DNA of 29,646 nt. Origin: Cyclobacteriaceae bacterium. Lineage in GTDB: Bacteria > Bacteroidota > Bacteroidia > Cytophagales > Cyclobacteriaceae. Positions 8,496 through 21,800 of the stretch are shown here, one piece after another (the stretch's first letter is position 1; every line of letters starts with the position of its first letter). Under the pieces are notes generated by a model that was given only the letters and a program-made list of their open reading frames with translations, was not told the DNA's origin and did no database searches. The position numbers and the translations under genes were made by a program. The stretch lies in contig JANYDR010000483.1 of assembly GCA_025363495.1 (NCBI GenBank), positions 1 through 29,646 of the forward strand. The letters are read 5' to 3'.

Positions 8496-9710
8496 ATGAG
8501 AAAGATTTTTACAGTCATTGCACTATTGTCGGTCACTTCGTGCCTGAATGAGAATGGCCTTAGTCCTGGAACCACCTCTACATTCGTCCGGTATTATAAC
8601 GGGGGAAATAACGACACGGCGCAGGCCCTGGAAGGAACCGCCGACAAGGGATTTATTATTCTGGCCACTACCAGGGTACAGAAAGCAGAAGCGGATAAAC
8701 TGCGGTCCAAAATAAAGCTTATAAAAACAGATTTAAATGGTAATCCCATCTGGCAAACCTTAATTCCTGCCATTACCGACACTTCAAAAAACTACACGGC
8801 CTCAAGTCTTCAAATATTACCAGCAGGCGGTTACATCATTACCGGTGAGGATATACAGCGTGACGGCAGCAGCAAAGTACTTGTATTGAAAGTCGATGAA
8901 AGCGGGGCTTTACAAGGAAATCCTGCATCGCTTGGACCACCTTCCAGTGGAAAAGCAATAGCCATTAATTCTGTAGGTAATTTTCTGGTTTTGAGTTCAA
9001 CGGGAACTGATACTATGCGTCTTGCGGAAATTGATAAAACTAATCTTTCCACTGTGAACTGGACAAAAAAATACAATGCTGGTTCTACTACTTTAGACAG
9101 CAAGCTTTTCGTCGACGAGACAGGAAAAATATTATGGTCGGGAGTGGCAACCAAAAGCGGGCTAACTGGAATTCGTATTGTAAAGACTGCTCCAAATGCC
9201 GAGAATACAGACTTCGATCTGCTGGTTAGTATCCCTGGGTTCAATGAAGTTGGCACCGACTTCTGTAAGTTTGGATACAATTATGCAATAACAGGTTCCA
9301 CCAATCAGAAAGCCGGTAGCACAACAGCCGGTTCTGACACCGATATCCTGTTCAAGAGGATCGGCTCCGATGGCACAGTGCTTAGTTCGCAATCATTTCC
9401 ATTTCAAAACGATAACCAGAATGACGTCGGCAATTCACTCAGCTCAACGCAGGATGGTGGATTGATACTATTGGCTTCTGTAAACTCAGCGGCAATATCC
9501 GGGCGGGGCGATACTGATTATTATCTCATCAAGATTAATGCCTTTGGCGATAAGGTATGGACGAGTTCCTTTGGCAGCAAATTTAAAGATGATGGTGTCA
9601 CTGTACGTCAGACAAGTGACGGAGGATTTGCGGTGCTAGGCACCACTACTCAGGGAGCATTGAAAATAATTACACTGACAAAGACTGACAAAGACGGAAA
9701 AATTCAATAG
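8496..9710 (+). CDS. Lipoprotein with beta-propeller-like repeats
   Basis: This is a 404-residue protein. The N-terminus is a lipoprotein signal (MRKIFTVIALLSVTSC) with lipidation predicted at Cys16. The mature part carries spaced copies of a short repeat around an aromatic or hydrophobic strand: TADKGFIILATT (~48-59), LPAGGYIITGED (~108-119), STQDGGLILLAS (~317-328) and QTSDGGFAVLGT (~372-383). These are usually followed by a strand of the type IKLIKTDLNGNPIW or YLIKINAFGDKVW. The pattern is common in Bacteroidota proteins predicted to fold as beta-propellers. Function unknown. It is the last gene of the tight series, 6 bp after the barrel gene. A lipoprotein paired with a barrel may form an outer-membrane complex; whether it faces the periplasm or the surface cannot be told, since no clear acidic surface-export signal follows the Cys. 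Confidence 0.72.
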   Translation: MRKIFTVIALLSVTSCLNENGLSPGTTSTFVRYYNGGNNDTAQALEGTADKGFIILATTRVQKAEADKLRSKIKLIKTDLNGNPIWQTLIPAITDTSKNYTASSLQILPAGGYIITGEDIQRDGSSKVLVLKVDESGALQGNPASLGPPSSGKAIAINSVGNFLVLSSTGTDTMRLAEIDKTNLSTVNWTKKYNAGSTTLDSKLFVDETGKILWSGVATKSGLTGIRIVKTAPNAENTDFDLLVSIPGFNEVGTDFCKFGYNYAITGSTNQKAGSTTAGSDTDILFKRIGSDGTVLSSQSFPFQNDNQNDVGNSLSSTQDGGLILLASVNSAAISGRGDTDYYLIKINAFGDKVWTSSFGSKFKDDGVTVRQTSDGGFAVLGTTTQGALKIITLTKTDKDGKIQ

Positions 9711-9810
9711 GTAAATAACTGTTGGCAGAAGACAGCAGTCTTTCATTTTAAAATAAAGAATACAAAAATTTGATATTTTTTTAAATTCTGTTTAATAGCA
9801 TTTAGTGATT
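9711..9810 (+). promoter_or_regulatory. Spacer before the giant adhesin gene, with a weak stem-loop and possible promoter
   Basis: This 100 bp gap is much longer than the others in the series. An imperfect stem (9718-9726 with 9731-9739, four-base loop) is followed by CTTTCATTTT and could be a weak terminator or attenuator. Downstream, TTTG at 9769-9772 and a TAGCATTTAG near 9796 loosely resemble Bacteroidota -33 and -7 elements, but the spacing (23 bp) and the -7 match are imperfect. The adhesin may therefore be transcribed on its own, or at a reduced level from the upstream operon. Confidence 0.25.
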
Positions 9811-12800
9811 ATGAAAAACAAACAGCCGCAACGTTTAAGCTTTAAAGAAATGTTAATGCAGATCAAAAAAGAAAGCGTTTATAGTTTTATCCCAGTAAAT
9901 AAATATTCAGCAAGTTTAATGAAGTATGTAATAATAGGCGTACTGCTGTTAGTGAATCTGAATCTTGTTTTTGGTCAGGCTGCAATAACATATACTACTA
10001 CTACAAGTTGGGTTTGTCCTCCCGGTGTGACGACTGTTAAGGTTGAATGCTGGGGTGGTGGTGGTGGTGCCGGTAATAGTAATAATGCTGGCTCTACAGG
10101 TGGTGGTGGTGGTGGTGGTGGTGGGTATAGTAAGAAGAACGCCTTCGCGGTTACTGCTGGAAATACATATACCGTTACCGTTGGATCAGGCGGCTCGGGT
10201 GGACCCGCAAGTTCAACAACTGCCGCCACGGACGGTTTGGATACCTGGTTCAATTCAGCTGGAACGGTTATAGCCCATGGAGGTAGTCATGGAGTAAACG
10301 CAGGGGCAGGTGGAGCGGGTGCAGTGGTTGGGGTAGGGAATGTCACTTTCATTGGAGGTGATGGTTTTACGGGAGCTGCCAATGGCGGCGGCGGTGGCGG
10401 GTCTTCTGCGGGTACAGCCAGTGCTGGTGTGAACGCAACAAATCATTCGGGCGCAACTGCTCCTGCGGGAGGTGGTAATGGAGGTGCAGGAAATTCCTCT
10501 AATGGAAGTGGCACAACTGGATCTGCACCTGGTGGCGGTGGTGGTGGGCCCGATAATAAAGCTGCCCAAACCGGCGGTGATGGTGGAAATGGACAACTCA
10601 TACTTTCTTATACGGATGCGACTGCGCCGGTACTATCCATTGATCAAAACACTGGCCAGGCTGATCCAACCAATGGTGTGATGCAGTTCAAAATAATCTC
10701 CAGCGAAGAAATAGATCCATCAACTTTTATAATTGGCGATATTGTTTTGACTGGTACCGCCACTGGCAAAACGGTTTCTAATCTTGCAAACAGCGGTGAT
10801 AATATTACATGGATCGTCACCGTTACTGCGAGCACAACGGGAACAGTTATTGCAAATATTCCTGCGGGCAATGTAAAGGATTGGGCTGGTAATAATAATA
10901 CAGCAAGCACCATTATAGATAACACAATTACATACGACATCACAGCTCCCACAGCGCCAGGTGATCCAACAGCTGCTGCGGGTCCCAACATCAATGCTGC
11001 TGAAAATGCAGGATTCAGTATTGTAGTACCAGGGTTAGGTTCTACAGGAGCCGTCGTCAATGATGTTGTGTCAATCTATCAAGGAGGCGTTCTATTACTC
11101 AGTCACACACTCACTGGTCTTGAAGCAGCTTCCAGTTATACTTTCCCTGGCGTAGTATTAACAGGAGCCGATGGCTTGAAATCCATTTCAGCCAAAGTAA
11201 CTGATGTTGCCGGCAATGTCGGACCTGCCGATGCAACACCGCTCTCTCTTAATTTAGATACTACTCCGCCTGGGATATCGATCGGTGCTCCTTCACTTTT
11301 AGCAGCTAACAGTAGCGCTACCATAGATTTTTTGATTACTTATACTGGATCCTCCACCGTGACGCTTGCCACCGGCGATGTGAGTTTTAATGCCACCGGA
11401 GGTGCCAGTGGAACAATCGCCATCATAAATCCTGGCACAAGTACGCCTACCGTGAGAATTACTGCGGCTATGGGCAATGGAACATTAGGAATTTCCATTG
11501 CTTCGGCAACAGCCTCTGATGTTGCTGGAAATACAGCGGCAACGGCAGGGCCATCCACGACATTTATTGTTGATAACACTCCTCCAACGGCTACTGCCCC
11601 AACCAACACAGCACAAAGATTAAATGGTGGGACAACATCAACCTCCACTGTTCAAAGCAATGAGGCAGGAAATATTTATTTTGTCCTCAATGGAGTGTCC
11701 GCTACTTCTCAAGCACAGATAAATACCGCCATTACTACCAACAATGCTTTCGTTGGAAAAGGAGCTGCTGTAGCAGCAACACCATATACTGTCACGCTGG
11801 CCGCAAGTCTCATTGATGGCGTCTATGATATTGTCGCTGTCGATGTCGCAGGGAACGTTTCGGCTATTGTTCCGGGTTGGCTTACTGTGGACAACACTCC
11901 ACCAACTGCTACTGCCCCAACCAATACAGCACAAAGATTAAATAGTGGGACCACATCAACCTCAACAGTTCAAGTCAATGAGTCTGCAAATATTTATCTG
12001 GTAAAAAATGGGACGGCAGCCACTACACAGGCACAAATTAATACTGCTATTACTGGCAACAATGCTTTTCTTGGAAAAGGTGCAGCTGTAGCAGCAACAC
12101 CATATACTGTCACGCTGGCCGCAAGTCTCATTGATGGCGTCTATGATATTGTCGCTGTCGATGTCGCTGGGAACGTCTCGGCTATTGTTCCGGGTTGGCT
12201 TACTGTGGACAACACTATACCTGTTGCAACCGCTCCTACTAATACAGCGCAATCACTCAAAGCCGCAGCCGTATCTACATCCACCATCCAGATTAATGAG
12301 GCCGGAGATATTTATCTGGTAAAAAATTCAGTAACTGTTTCCAATAATTTTGCAAATATCACTGTGGCAATCACTGCCAATTCTGCATTTCTTGCTAAGT
12401 CCTCTGCAGTCGGCGGAACACCTTATTTTGTGACGGTGCCTCCGTCCGCCAATGCTATTGATGGAACATATGACATTGTCGCCGTGGACATTGCCGGAAA
12501 TGTTTCGAATCAAGTAGCCGGATGGCTGACCATCGATAATACCATCCCGGTTGCAACTGCTCCGATCAACACAGCGCAAAGATTGAAAACAGGAACAGTT
12601 ACCACTTCCAATATCCGATCAAATGAAGCAGGCACAATTTACCTTGTAAGAAATACCGTAACGGTTGGAAACAACTTTGCCAATATAACCGCCGCGTTGG
12701 GTACCAACGATGCGTTCATTGGTAAGTCAGGTGCCGCTGCCGCCACTTCTTATACATTTACTGTTCCAGGAAGTATAAACGACGGAACATATGATATTGT

Positions 12801-15800
12801 CGCAGTCGATATTGCGGGGAATGTTTCAAATCAAACGGCCGGATGGCTTACGGTGGATAACACACCACCATTGGCGACCAACGCGCCTACTGCTATCGCC
12901 GGCCCAACAATAGATGGATTCGAATATACCGCAGGCTTTACTGTAACTGTAACTGGTTTGGTTACTGCCGGACAGGCTGCGCAAGGAGACTTGCTTGAGA
13001 TCAAACTTGGTGGAGCATCCTTCCCTACTCCTCTTACGCGAGTATTAACTGCGGGCGACATATTAGCTGACCAGTTTGTATTCACAGTAAGCTGCGGACA
13101 GATGGGTGCTGATAACCCTGTAAAACTCATCAGCGCAATCATAACTGATGTGGCAGGCAACCTGGGCGCTGTTAGCGCTAACCTGAGTCTTGTAGTTGAT
13201 ACTACACCAGCAAGCAATGCAACGGCTATGAACTTTACCAGTGTTGGCACGACTTCAATGACAGTAAACTTTACCAATGGCGGAGGAACCTCCAGAATTC
13301 TGGTGATCAATCTGGGCAGTCCTGTAACCTTTGTGCCGGCTGGCAATACCAGCTATCCAGCAAATAATGATTTTACAGCAGCAGTTAATGTGGGCGGTGG
13401 AAATAAAGTGGTTGCAACAGCCAGTGGAACGACTATCATAAATCTATCCACCGATGTTGTATATTATTATGCGGTTTATGAATATAGCAACTGCGCAGGT
13501 CATGAGCATTATCTTACAGGATCGCCGTTAACCGGCAACCAGGTTACGGCCGCTGGTACTCTCACCGCATCAAGCACCGGTGGAGGAACAGCAACGTTAG
13601 TCTCTACGACAACCACACTTGTAGCAGCCAATGCAAATGCGGCAAACTTTTCATTCGTTGTTTCGGACGACAACGGTAACGCTGCTATAGACAATGCACC
13701 TACGCGGATTTCCAGCATTACTATTAATCGCGATGCTGCAGACCAGTCAGTAGACTGGACAAAAGTAATTGCGGGCGTTGTACTTTACGATGGGACAAAT
13801 TCAATTAACTCAACAGCTAACGCAGCTAATTTTACGATCAATCAAAATTCCATTGTCATAACCGGAATTACAGCAGCCAACGCGGCACTGGGACTAATAC
13901 CTGATAATACAGGAGTCGGCAGTACAAAAACCTATCAGATCAAAGTATGGCTAAGGACCGATATTGAAACGGTATCCGCTTTTGACATTGATAATAAAAG
14001 AATCGTGTTCAACGTAAGAGATATTGATTTTGCAACGACTGGTGTTGGCACGAACTCAAGCCAATTTACTAGTGGAGTTACCTTGTCTATTTCCGGCAAT
14101 AACTCCGTACAGGTTGTTGCGGACAGATACGCCTTTACTTCCATCCCTGCCAGTGGCAACGCGGGTGTTGGATTTCCGCTCGTGATTGCTGCCACCGATA
14201 TAAATGGCAACGTAGATCTTGATCAGAATTCTCAGGTGAACATCACTGCTCCAACAAAACCAGCGAGTGGTAATATTGTATTTACGTTTGCAACACCGGC
14301 CAGTGGCTCTCAAAATCTTGTAAACGGACGGAAAGGTTGGACGAATGTAACAGCATCCGCTGGGGGAAATTATGTTTTCCAGATTAATGACGTAGACGTT
14401 GCCCTTCCCAACTTTCCGGCTCTGCCAAGTGGTACTATTAACTTTGGAGCTTCCAGTAATCAGTCTTCGGTTATTGAGGATGTTGCATTCTTATATCCAG
14501 GGACCATTGACTATAAAACATACAGGCATGCGTCTCCTTTCACAACTGCGGCTGCTCCTCCTGCCGATGCAATTCAGGCAGCACAGTTTATTATTCTGGA
14601 TGGTCCTGATGCCGACGCAATTGGTACTACCCTTACCTCCATTACCTTTAGCATCACAAATCCCGGAAACATTCAGGCAGTTGGTCTATATGACGGGACA
14701 AATATCATCGCGTCTCAACCTGGCGGCGCAACGGTTACATTCTCCGGCCTGTCACTCCTTGCGGAGGACGTTGCCAATGCAGGTTCAGGCCAAAATACTT
14801 TTGGTCTTTATGTTAGCTTCAATAATAATGTTGTAGATAACCAGCATTTCCAATTTACGATCACGAATGTTCTTACTGGTAATGGCGGATCTACTTTTAC
14901 ACTCGCCAATGGCGGTGGAGCTCAGTCTACAACAGTCGCCACAAAAAATGAAGTTGTTGTTACCGCAACTCAACTAAGGTATGTTCAACAACCTCTGGTT
15001 TCGCCGGCTTTTACTCTGCTTGGAATCGCTATGGCTCCAGCCATTACTGTAGAAGCTACCGACGTGCTGGGTTCAAGGGATTTAAATGATTTCGATGGGC
15101 AAGTAATTGGCCTGACATCAGGCGGTACTCTGAGTACAGCACCGACCGCGATGCTTGCTTTAGGATTTGGCACTTTCTCGGCAATTAAGCATTCGGCAAC
15201 AGCCACAGGGATCGCTCTTACCACGACGAATGGCGCATTGTTAACCAATGCCGTTAGCAGCATTTTCGATATAAAGGCATCCAATGCTTCAAATATTATT
15301 GCTAATGCATCATTTTCATATCCGCAAAACATTGACTACTACACTGCTAATGCTGCCAGTATTGTAAACTCGGCAACGAGTGTAGTGGCAGCCAAGTTTG
15401 ATATCCAGGATGGTGGCGGATCTGCTGACGCGGATGTGGCTAACACGATAGTCACTTCTCTCACGCTGGATCTAGGAAGCAATTTTGGATATATTAAACG
15501 AATAGAGCTTTGGGACGCGGCCGGAACTACCCCAATAAACGGTGGAACTACTGAACAAACTGTCTCAACGCAGTTAGTAACTTTCCCGGGTCTGTCACTT
15601 ACTGCTCCCGATGACAATACATTATCATTTACCGTGAGGGTAAGTTTCACAGCCGCCGTTGTGGACAAACAGCAATTTACAATAGCGATCAATGCCGCCT
15701 CGACGCAGGCGCTTGTCTCTTCAACGTTCACAGCTCCCGATGCCGGTAGTGCAATAACAGACGCTTCTTCAAACAACAATAGAATTGATGTCATTGCTAA

Positions 15801-18800
15801 AAAATTAATTTTTACAACAAACCCGAACACGCCGCTGTTGCCTAGTATTGACATCAGTACTCAACCACCCGTACCGGTTATCAAGGCGTTGGACTTGAAT
15901 AATCTTTTAGATATTGATTATGTCACGAATGTAACGCTGGCTTCTGCCGTAACACTTTCCACCAATACGCTCACCAGTGTCGCAGGCGTGTACACCTTTC
16001 CGGCGAATTTCCAATTCACACAGACCGGTGTTGGTACGCTTACAGCGACATCAGGATCATTGACGGGAACAACAAGCAGTGCCACGTTGATTCAATCAGG
16101 AACTGCAACCACAATTTCTGCCGGGGCAGCAGCGCCGGCAACTATCTCCTCATTGGTGGTAACGAGTGGTGCAGCAGTCTCCGCCTTTAACTTCAATGTT
16201 AATGATGATCCTATTGGAACGGCCGCCAACAACAACGATGGTCTCCCTACGCTGCTTGACCAGGTTATCATTACCGCGAATGCAGCGAATAACAATATCG
16301 CTGACTGGACGCAAGTCTTGGGAGGTGCTATTCTATCCGATGGAACTACGGCACATGATGTACCGGGTGTTGTTACATTTTCAGCGGGTGTGAATAAGAT
16401 AACTTTCAGCAATATCAATGCGACCAGCCCTTTATTGAGTACAGTTCCCGACAACACAACCAAAGCTTACAAACTTTTGATTTACCTGAATCCAGCTATG
16501 TCAGCAGCGGTGGCCTCTGCGATAGATGGAAAACAGTTTGAGTTCGAAGTACTTCAGTCCAACATCCAATTGGCCGCGAATAGTACCGGAATCATTGCAT
16601 TGCAATCGGCTAATTCCGGTAACGCAGATAAGATTGATGTTGCTGCTACGCAACTGAGATTCCTCTCACCTGCATCAGCTACTTCGGCAAGCCTTAACAC
16701 TAATTTCCCAGGCGTTGTAGTAGAAGCGATTGATATTTACAATAATAGAGATCTTGACTTTACCGGAGCAAATTCAACAGTCAGAGCGTTTTCAAATGCC
16801 ACCGGTGTAACAACGTCAAGTGGACCCGCTGTTAACACTACCCAGTTCGGCGTAGGCGCGAATGCCGGCTTGTTAAATTTCTCTGGCAGTTTTCAATATA
16901 CCTCTGGTGCAAACGGTGATGATGTAACCCTGACCGTAAAAGCAGGTCCGGGTCCTGGAACAACCTGTGGTGTCAATGGAATTATATGCGGTACTTCTCC
17001 CATTATTTCACTTCTATCATCCTTTGAAAGTTCTGGACTAGGAGATCCAACCTTCCTGGTTCCTTCAACTTTGGATTATGTTAATCATCAGGAAGCGGTC
17101 AATATACAAAATACTGCTACCAGCCAGGAAATTTCGCGGCTCCTGCTTGTAGATGGAAGCCGGGTCTCTTTCCCTTATGGGGCAAGTCTGCTTACTACTA
17201 ATACGAATAATGATGGCTTTGCCAATACTGACATTGATGGTGCAGCATCTAACCTAACATCAATCACCTTACGTATTACGCGGCCTTCCAACATCAGAAG
17301 AATTGCACTATATAGCGGCGGCGTCGAAATTGCGGGAACAGAACAAGATGTTACAGCGATCGGCGCGATAACTTCCGCGACAGTTTCCTATGATTTTGTT
17401 TTCAATGGTGCACCACTTATTACTGCAGCCGACGATAGCCAAACGCCTCTTAGCGTCAGGGTCAGCTATCGCAATACAGCACCTGAAGTTACTGACCACG
17501 ATGCGATTACAGTTAGTGTTATAGCAGCGACAGTTGCGAATGGTTCTCTGTTCTATCCTAACCCGCCAAACGGAGCATACATCGGTGGTATTCTTGGAGG
17601 CTATTCAACACCTGCGGGTACAATTAATGTGTTAGCTACCAAACTCGACTTTACAATACCACCGGTTGCTTTCGCAGGATTCAATGAGCCTTTCGATGGG
17701 GGAACCGTTCAGGCACGTGATCAATTCTCGATACTGGATCTTGATTTCAATGCCCCATTATCAATTGCATCTCCAGTAACTACCACAGGGTCTTTTGCCT
17801 TTGCAAGCGGAGTAGCAAGCCTTGCAGGTATGCTATATAATGGAACAGGTAACGGAACAATGACAATCTCTGCCGGTGGCCTCTCAAGCAACGCTCCAAC
17901 CCCCGTGGGCGGATTGGCAAATATTTCGATTCCATGCCCTCACATTGATGTAATCCACGTAACCACTTCAATTGCTACGGGCGGCGTGGTCACATCTACT
18001 AACCTTGCTGGTAACTCTACAGGAAAAGTAATCTTTGGAGTGACGTTCACGGCGCCCTATACTATAACTGGCCACCCTCTACTTGAAGGCTTCACGATTT
18101 CGTTCAGTAATTCGATAACAGCCGTCCTTAACAACCCTAAAGTATTCGAATCTCTCGTCACCGGTTATGCTGGTGGAAGTGCCACTGATGTAGTAGGGTC
18201 TGGTGTAGCAAACGCTTTGACGGTGGGTACAAAATCTATACAAGTTGTCTTTAAGCCTGCTAGTTATCGCGACCTCAGCAATCCGGTAAATGCCAACCTA
18301 ACATACTTCTTAATGGTTGACATAGACCCAACGGCAAGCGGTAGCACACCATCCATCCAACCTTCATTAATTGATGGTGGATATGGTTCTACTACTAATG
18401 GGAACATCGTTACCGATGTGGGAAGCTCAGTTTCATCTACCACCGGGCAGACCTATACCTTTGCCTCAATTTTTCCTCCTATCCTTACAAGTTCTTATCC
18501 CGCGAAAGGTCAATTGAATGTTGACCCGGCCCAGGCATCACTTGACCTAACCTTTAGTGTACCCGTTTGGTCACTTGATCAACAAGTTAAGCTATGCGAT
18601 CAGACAGCGGGAACTCCTTGTATAACACTAGCGGCTACTAATGGATTGTATAATCCCGCATCGTCAACTGTGGTAAATCAATCACACCTAAGTCAGCCTG
18701 TTTCCTTCACTATTCCAAGCGCACTAATCGCTGACCATGTCTACTATGTCACCATCGCGCAAGGCAGCCAGGCAAATAGGACTGGAATCATGGATGAAAA

Positions 18801-21800
18801 TGGCAACGTGTACGGTGGGATCTCCTATCCAGGAACATTGTATTTTAAAGCTGCCACAACAACTCCGCCAGTGCTGTTGGGAGCCGCAACGTCACCAATT
18901 GCGCAAAGTGGCGACCCTAAAATCACGTTTACTTCAACCACTGGAGCAATCATTACTGCGGAGTTTAATGAACGAGGTAAGGCCTACTATCTTATCGTTA
19001 ATCACCTGGCGACAGCACCGTCAATCGCAAACATAAACGGCAATACAGCGTACACTGGATTCATTGCGAGAGGTACGTTTCAGATAAATCAGACGGTACC
19101 AGTTTCTCAATACGGCATTGTAACACCTGTTACTCCATTTGTAGTTGGACAAACATATGACGTATATATTTATGCGGAAAATGATGCACTTCCAACACCA
19201 TTCCCAACGTCTGCTGCCTACGGGGCACCGACTGTGAGTGCATCTACTTCCCTCATAGTAGGTGGCCCTGGGCCAACTATAACGTCAGGCACTGTTCCTT
19301 CGAATGCTGCGGGCGTATCTTTGAACAACCCGTCCATAAGTGTTTGCGACAATAGTTACCAGATTTTAAATTCACCTATCATTATAACTGAAGGGGGTAA
19401 TACTCAATTCTATACCTCGGGCGGATCGCAGTCAATGAATATTGTCTTGCCCGCAGGCTTTCAGTTTGATGTGTCGCTAACCGGATCGTTGCCTACGTAC
19501 GGAACGCTACAACTCATCGGAACGGATTTTACGCCCGGTTCGGGCACTCTTAGCTTCCTCGGTAACAGTATTTTGAAAGTTACTTTTAATAATACCGGTA
19601 ACAACCCTGTCACCGCAAGCCTGGATAAGATTATTATCTCAGGGTTGCGAGTGACCGCGCCAAGTGCAACCAGCGGGCAGATGTTCCGGTTAGGGGGTCT
19701 TGCTATCCCGAGCATTGGTGATAGTCAAACCATCGGTACACTTACTGCTTTTGATGCTCCGGTGATTGGGTTTACCAACAGTTATTATCAGACATTGGCA
19801 AATCCGCCTGCAAGCGTTGTTACTTCAATACCAGACAATGCCAACCCGGCCGTGCTTACTCTTTCGCCAACACCTGCAAATGGAGTATCAACTCTTTTTG
19901 CCTTGGGCGATTTTGGACCCAGTTCCTTCAGTGGCCAGGGCGTTAACATTAACTTACTTACTCTTTCGGCAGTAACTCTTGATGTGCCGTTTAATATCAC
20001 GGTAACACACACCGACAACAATGGTTGTGTGTCAAATAACGCGGTTCAGTATACAGTTTATGACCATATAAAGGCTGTCAATATCACCGATATTTCCCAC
20101 ACGACGCTTGTCAATACCCCAACAAATACATATTGCGCTGATAACGACAAGTTTGTAGTGGGACAAGTCAACCGACCCACGTATAATCGGACTGTCACAG
20201 GACATGTTCGTTATGTTTATTACGACAACCTCGCACCATTCTTTATGCTCAACATGACAGCAGATCTTCCTGCAGGTGCACTTACCCAGATCATGAATGG
20301 ACCACAATGGAAGGCTGTCGTTCAATCATTACCTCAGGTGCTTGGTACGCACGTGACTGGTGCTGGCACATTCACAGATTATAGTTTCGATGACGCGGTT
20401 ATTGCGGATGCTAATTTCCTTTCATCTAATGCTTTACCAGATCCTTACAGTAATTTCAAGTCAACCATCACGTCAGTAGCCACTGGCTTACCGATAACAT
20501 TCTATACCGGTGGATCGCTTGGATTTATCGAACTGACCGGGAATTTCCAAAGCCGAACCAATTCACAAGTAAAAGTACCCCGGATACAGCGACTGGAAAT
20601 CTTCTTGCCGGCCGTGCCTATCGTGGATGCTGCCCGACCTTCATTTATTGACGTAACGGATCCGAAAAATCCACCTTATTCTGTTTCAGGAACTGGACCA
20701 GTGAACAACCCGGGCACACTGGTATATTGTGAAGCGGGAGGCTTAATAAATATCAGTGCCCGGCCTGCGGCGGTACCTGGACAATCTGTAGGAACTTTTA
20801 CGATCGTGGACGCTACATCAGGTCTTCCAATCCCGACTGCCGGCTTTACTGATAATACTAATGGAAGTGCTGTTTTTGATCCATCTGTAACGCCACTTAA
20901 GAATGGGTATTCCGATATAAAAATTATTTATTCCTATCAGGATAATAACTCACCTTGTCCAAGTACATCATATCAAATCATTCGTATCACTCCAAATCCT
21001 GTGTCTGGCTTTGACAAGAATGCTGTTATTAGTTCTTACACGCCGAACAACACTTCTTACTGCGTAGGCAACCAGATCAATTTTGATGCTAACTCGCCTA
21101 ATCCGGTACCTAAAACTACCATCGCGGCTGCTCCTGTTACAGCACCTGCGACACCTGCAAACATTATTCAATCCTATTCATGGAATTTTGGAGATATAAA
21201 TTCAAGCACCAACATCGTGGCCGGAGTTGCTCCAAGCCATACGTTTGGGCAGGCACAGACTTATATTGTTTCACTGGATGCCAGATCAAACTGGGGATGT
21301 CCTGCCGTAACATATACTCAAAATGTCAAGGTGGGGGGAATACCAGTTGTCAAAGTCAAGTTTGACGGGATTTCAACGACCGACCCGTTTAACTTTTCAG
21401 ACAACGGTTCTACGGTTTCCGCAAATGATGTTATCAGCTCATTTAATTGGGACTATGATGGTAATGGTACATTCGATGCTGCGGGGGCTACCGTCAGTAC
21501 GTCTTACACAACTCCAGGGCCGGTAACCTATGACATGAAAGTAATCAGCGGTATAGGTTGTGTAAATAGTTTAAGTCTTACTAACACGGCAATTGGACTT
21601 AGTCCTGGAGATAATGCCAGACTCAGGACTCTCGTTGTATTACCAAGGGCGGTCGCACCTTCCGGCACCGTTGGTTATAGCGAAAACTTTGATTCATCAA
21701 ATGGCAACTGGCAGGTTTGGTACGCGAGCACGCCGACATTCCCACTGAATTTCCCTCCACCGGTGTCTGCTGTAAATACTCCTCTCCCTTCATGGAAGTA

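Noticed and set aside
9975..10596. Antisense Pro-rich ORFs over the glycine-rich head
   Set aside because: Mirror of GGT/GGC codon runs; no independent evidence.
11572..12855. CRISPR-like array
   Set aside because: The repeats are ~318 bp, coding and contiguous with no spacers.
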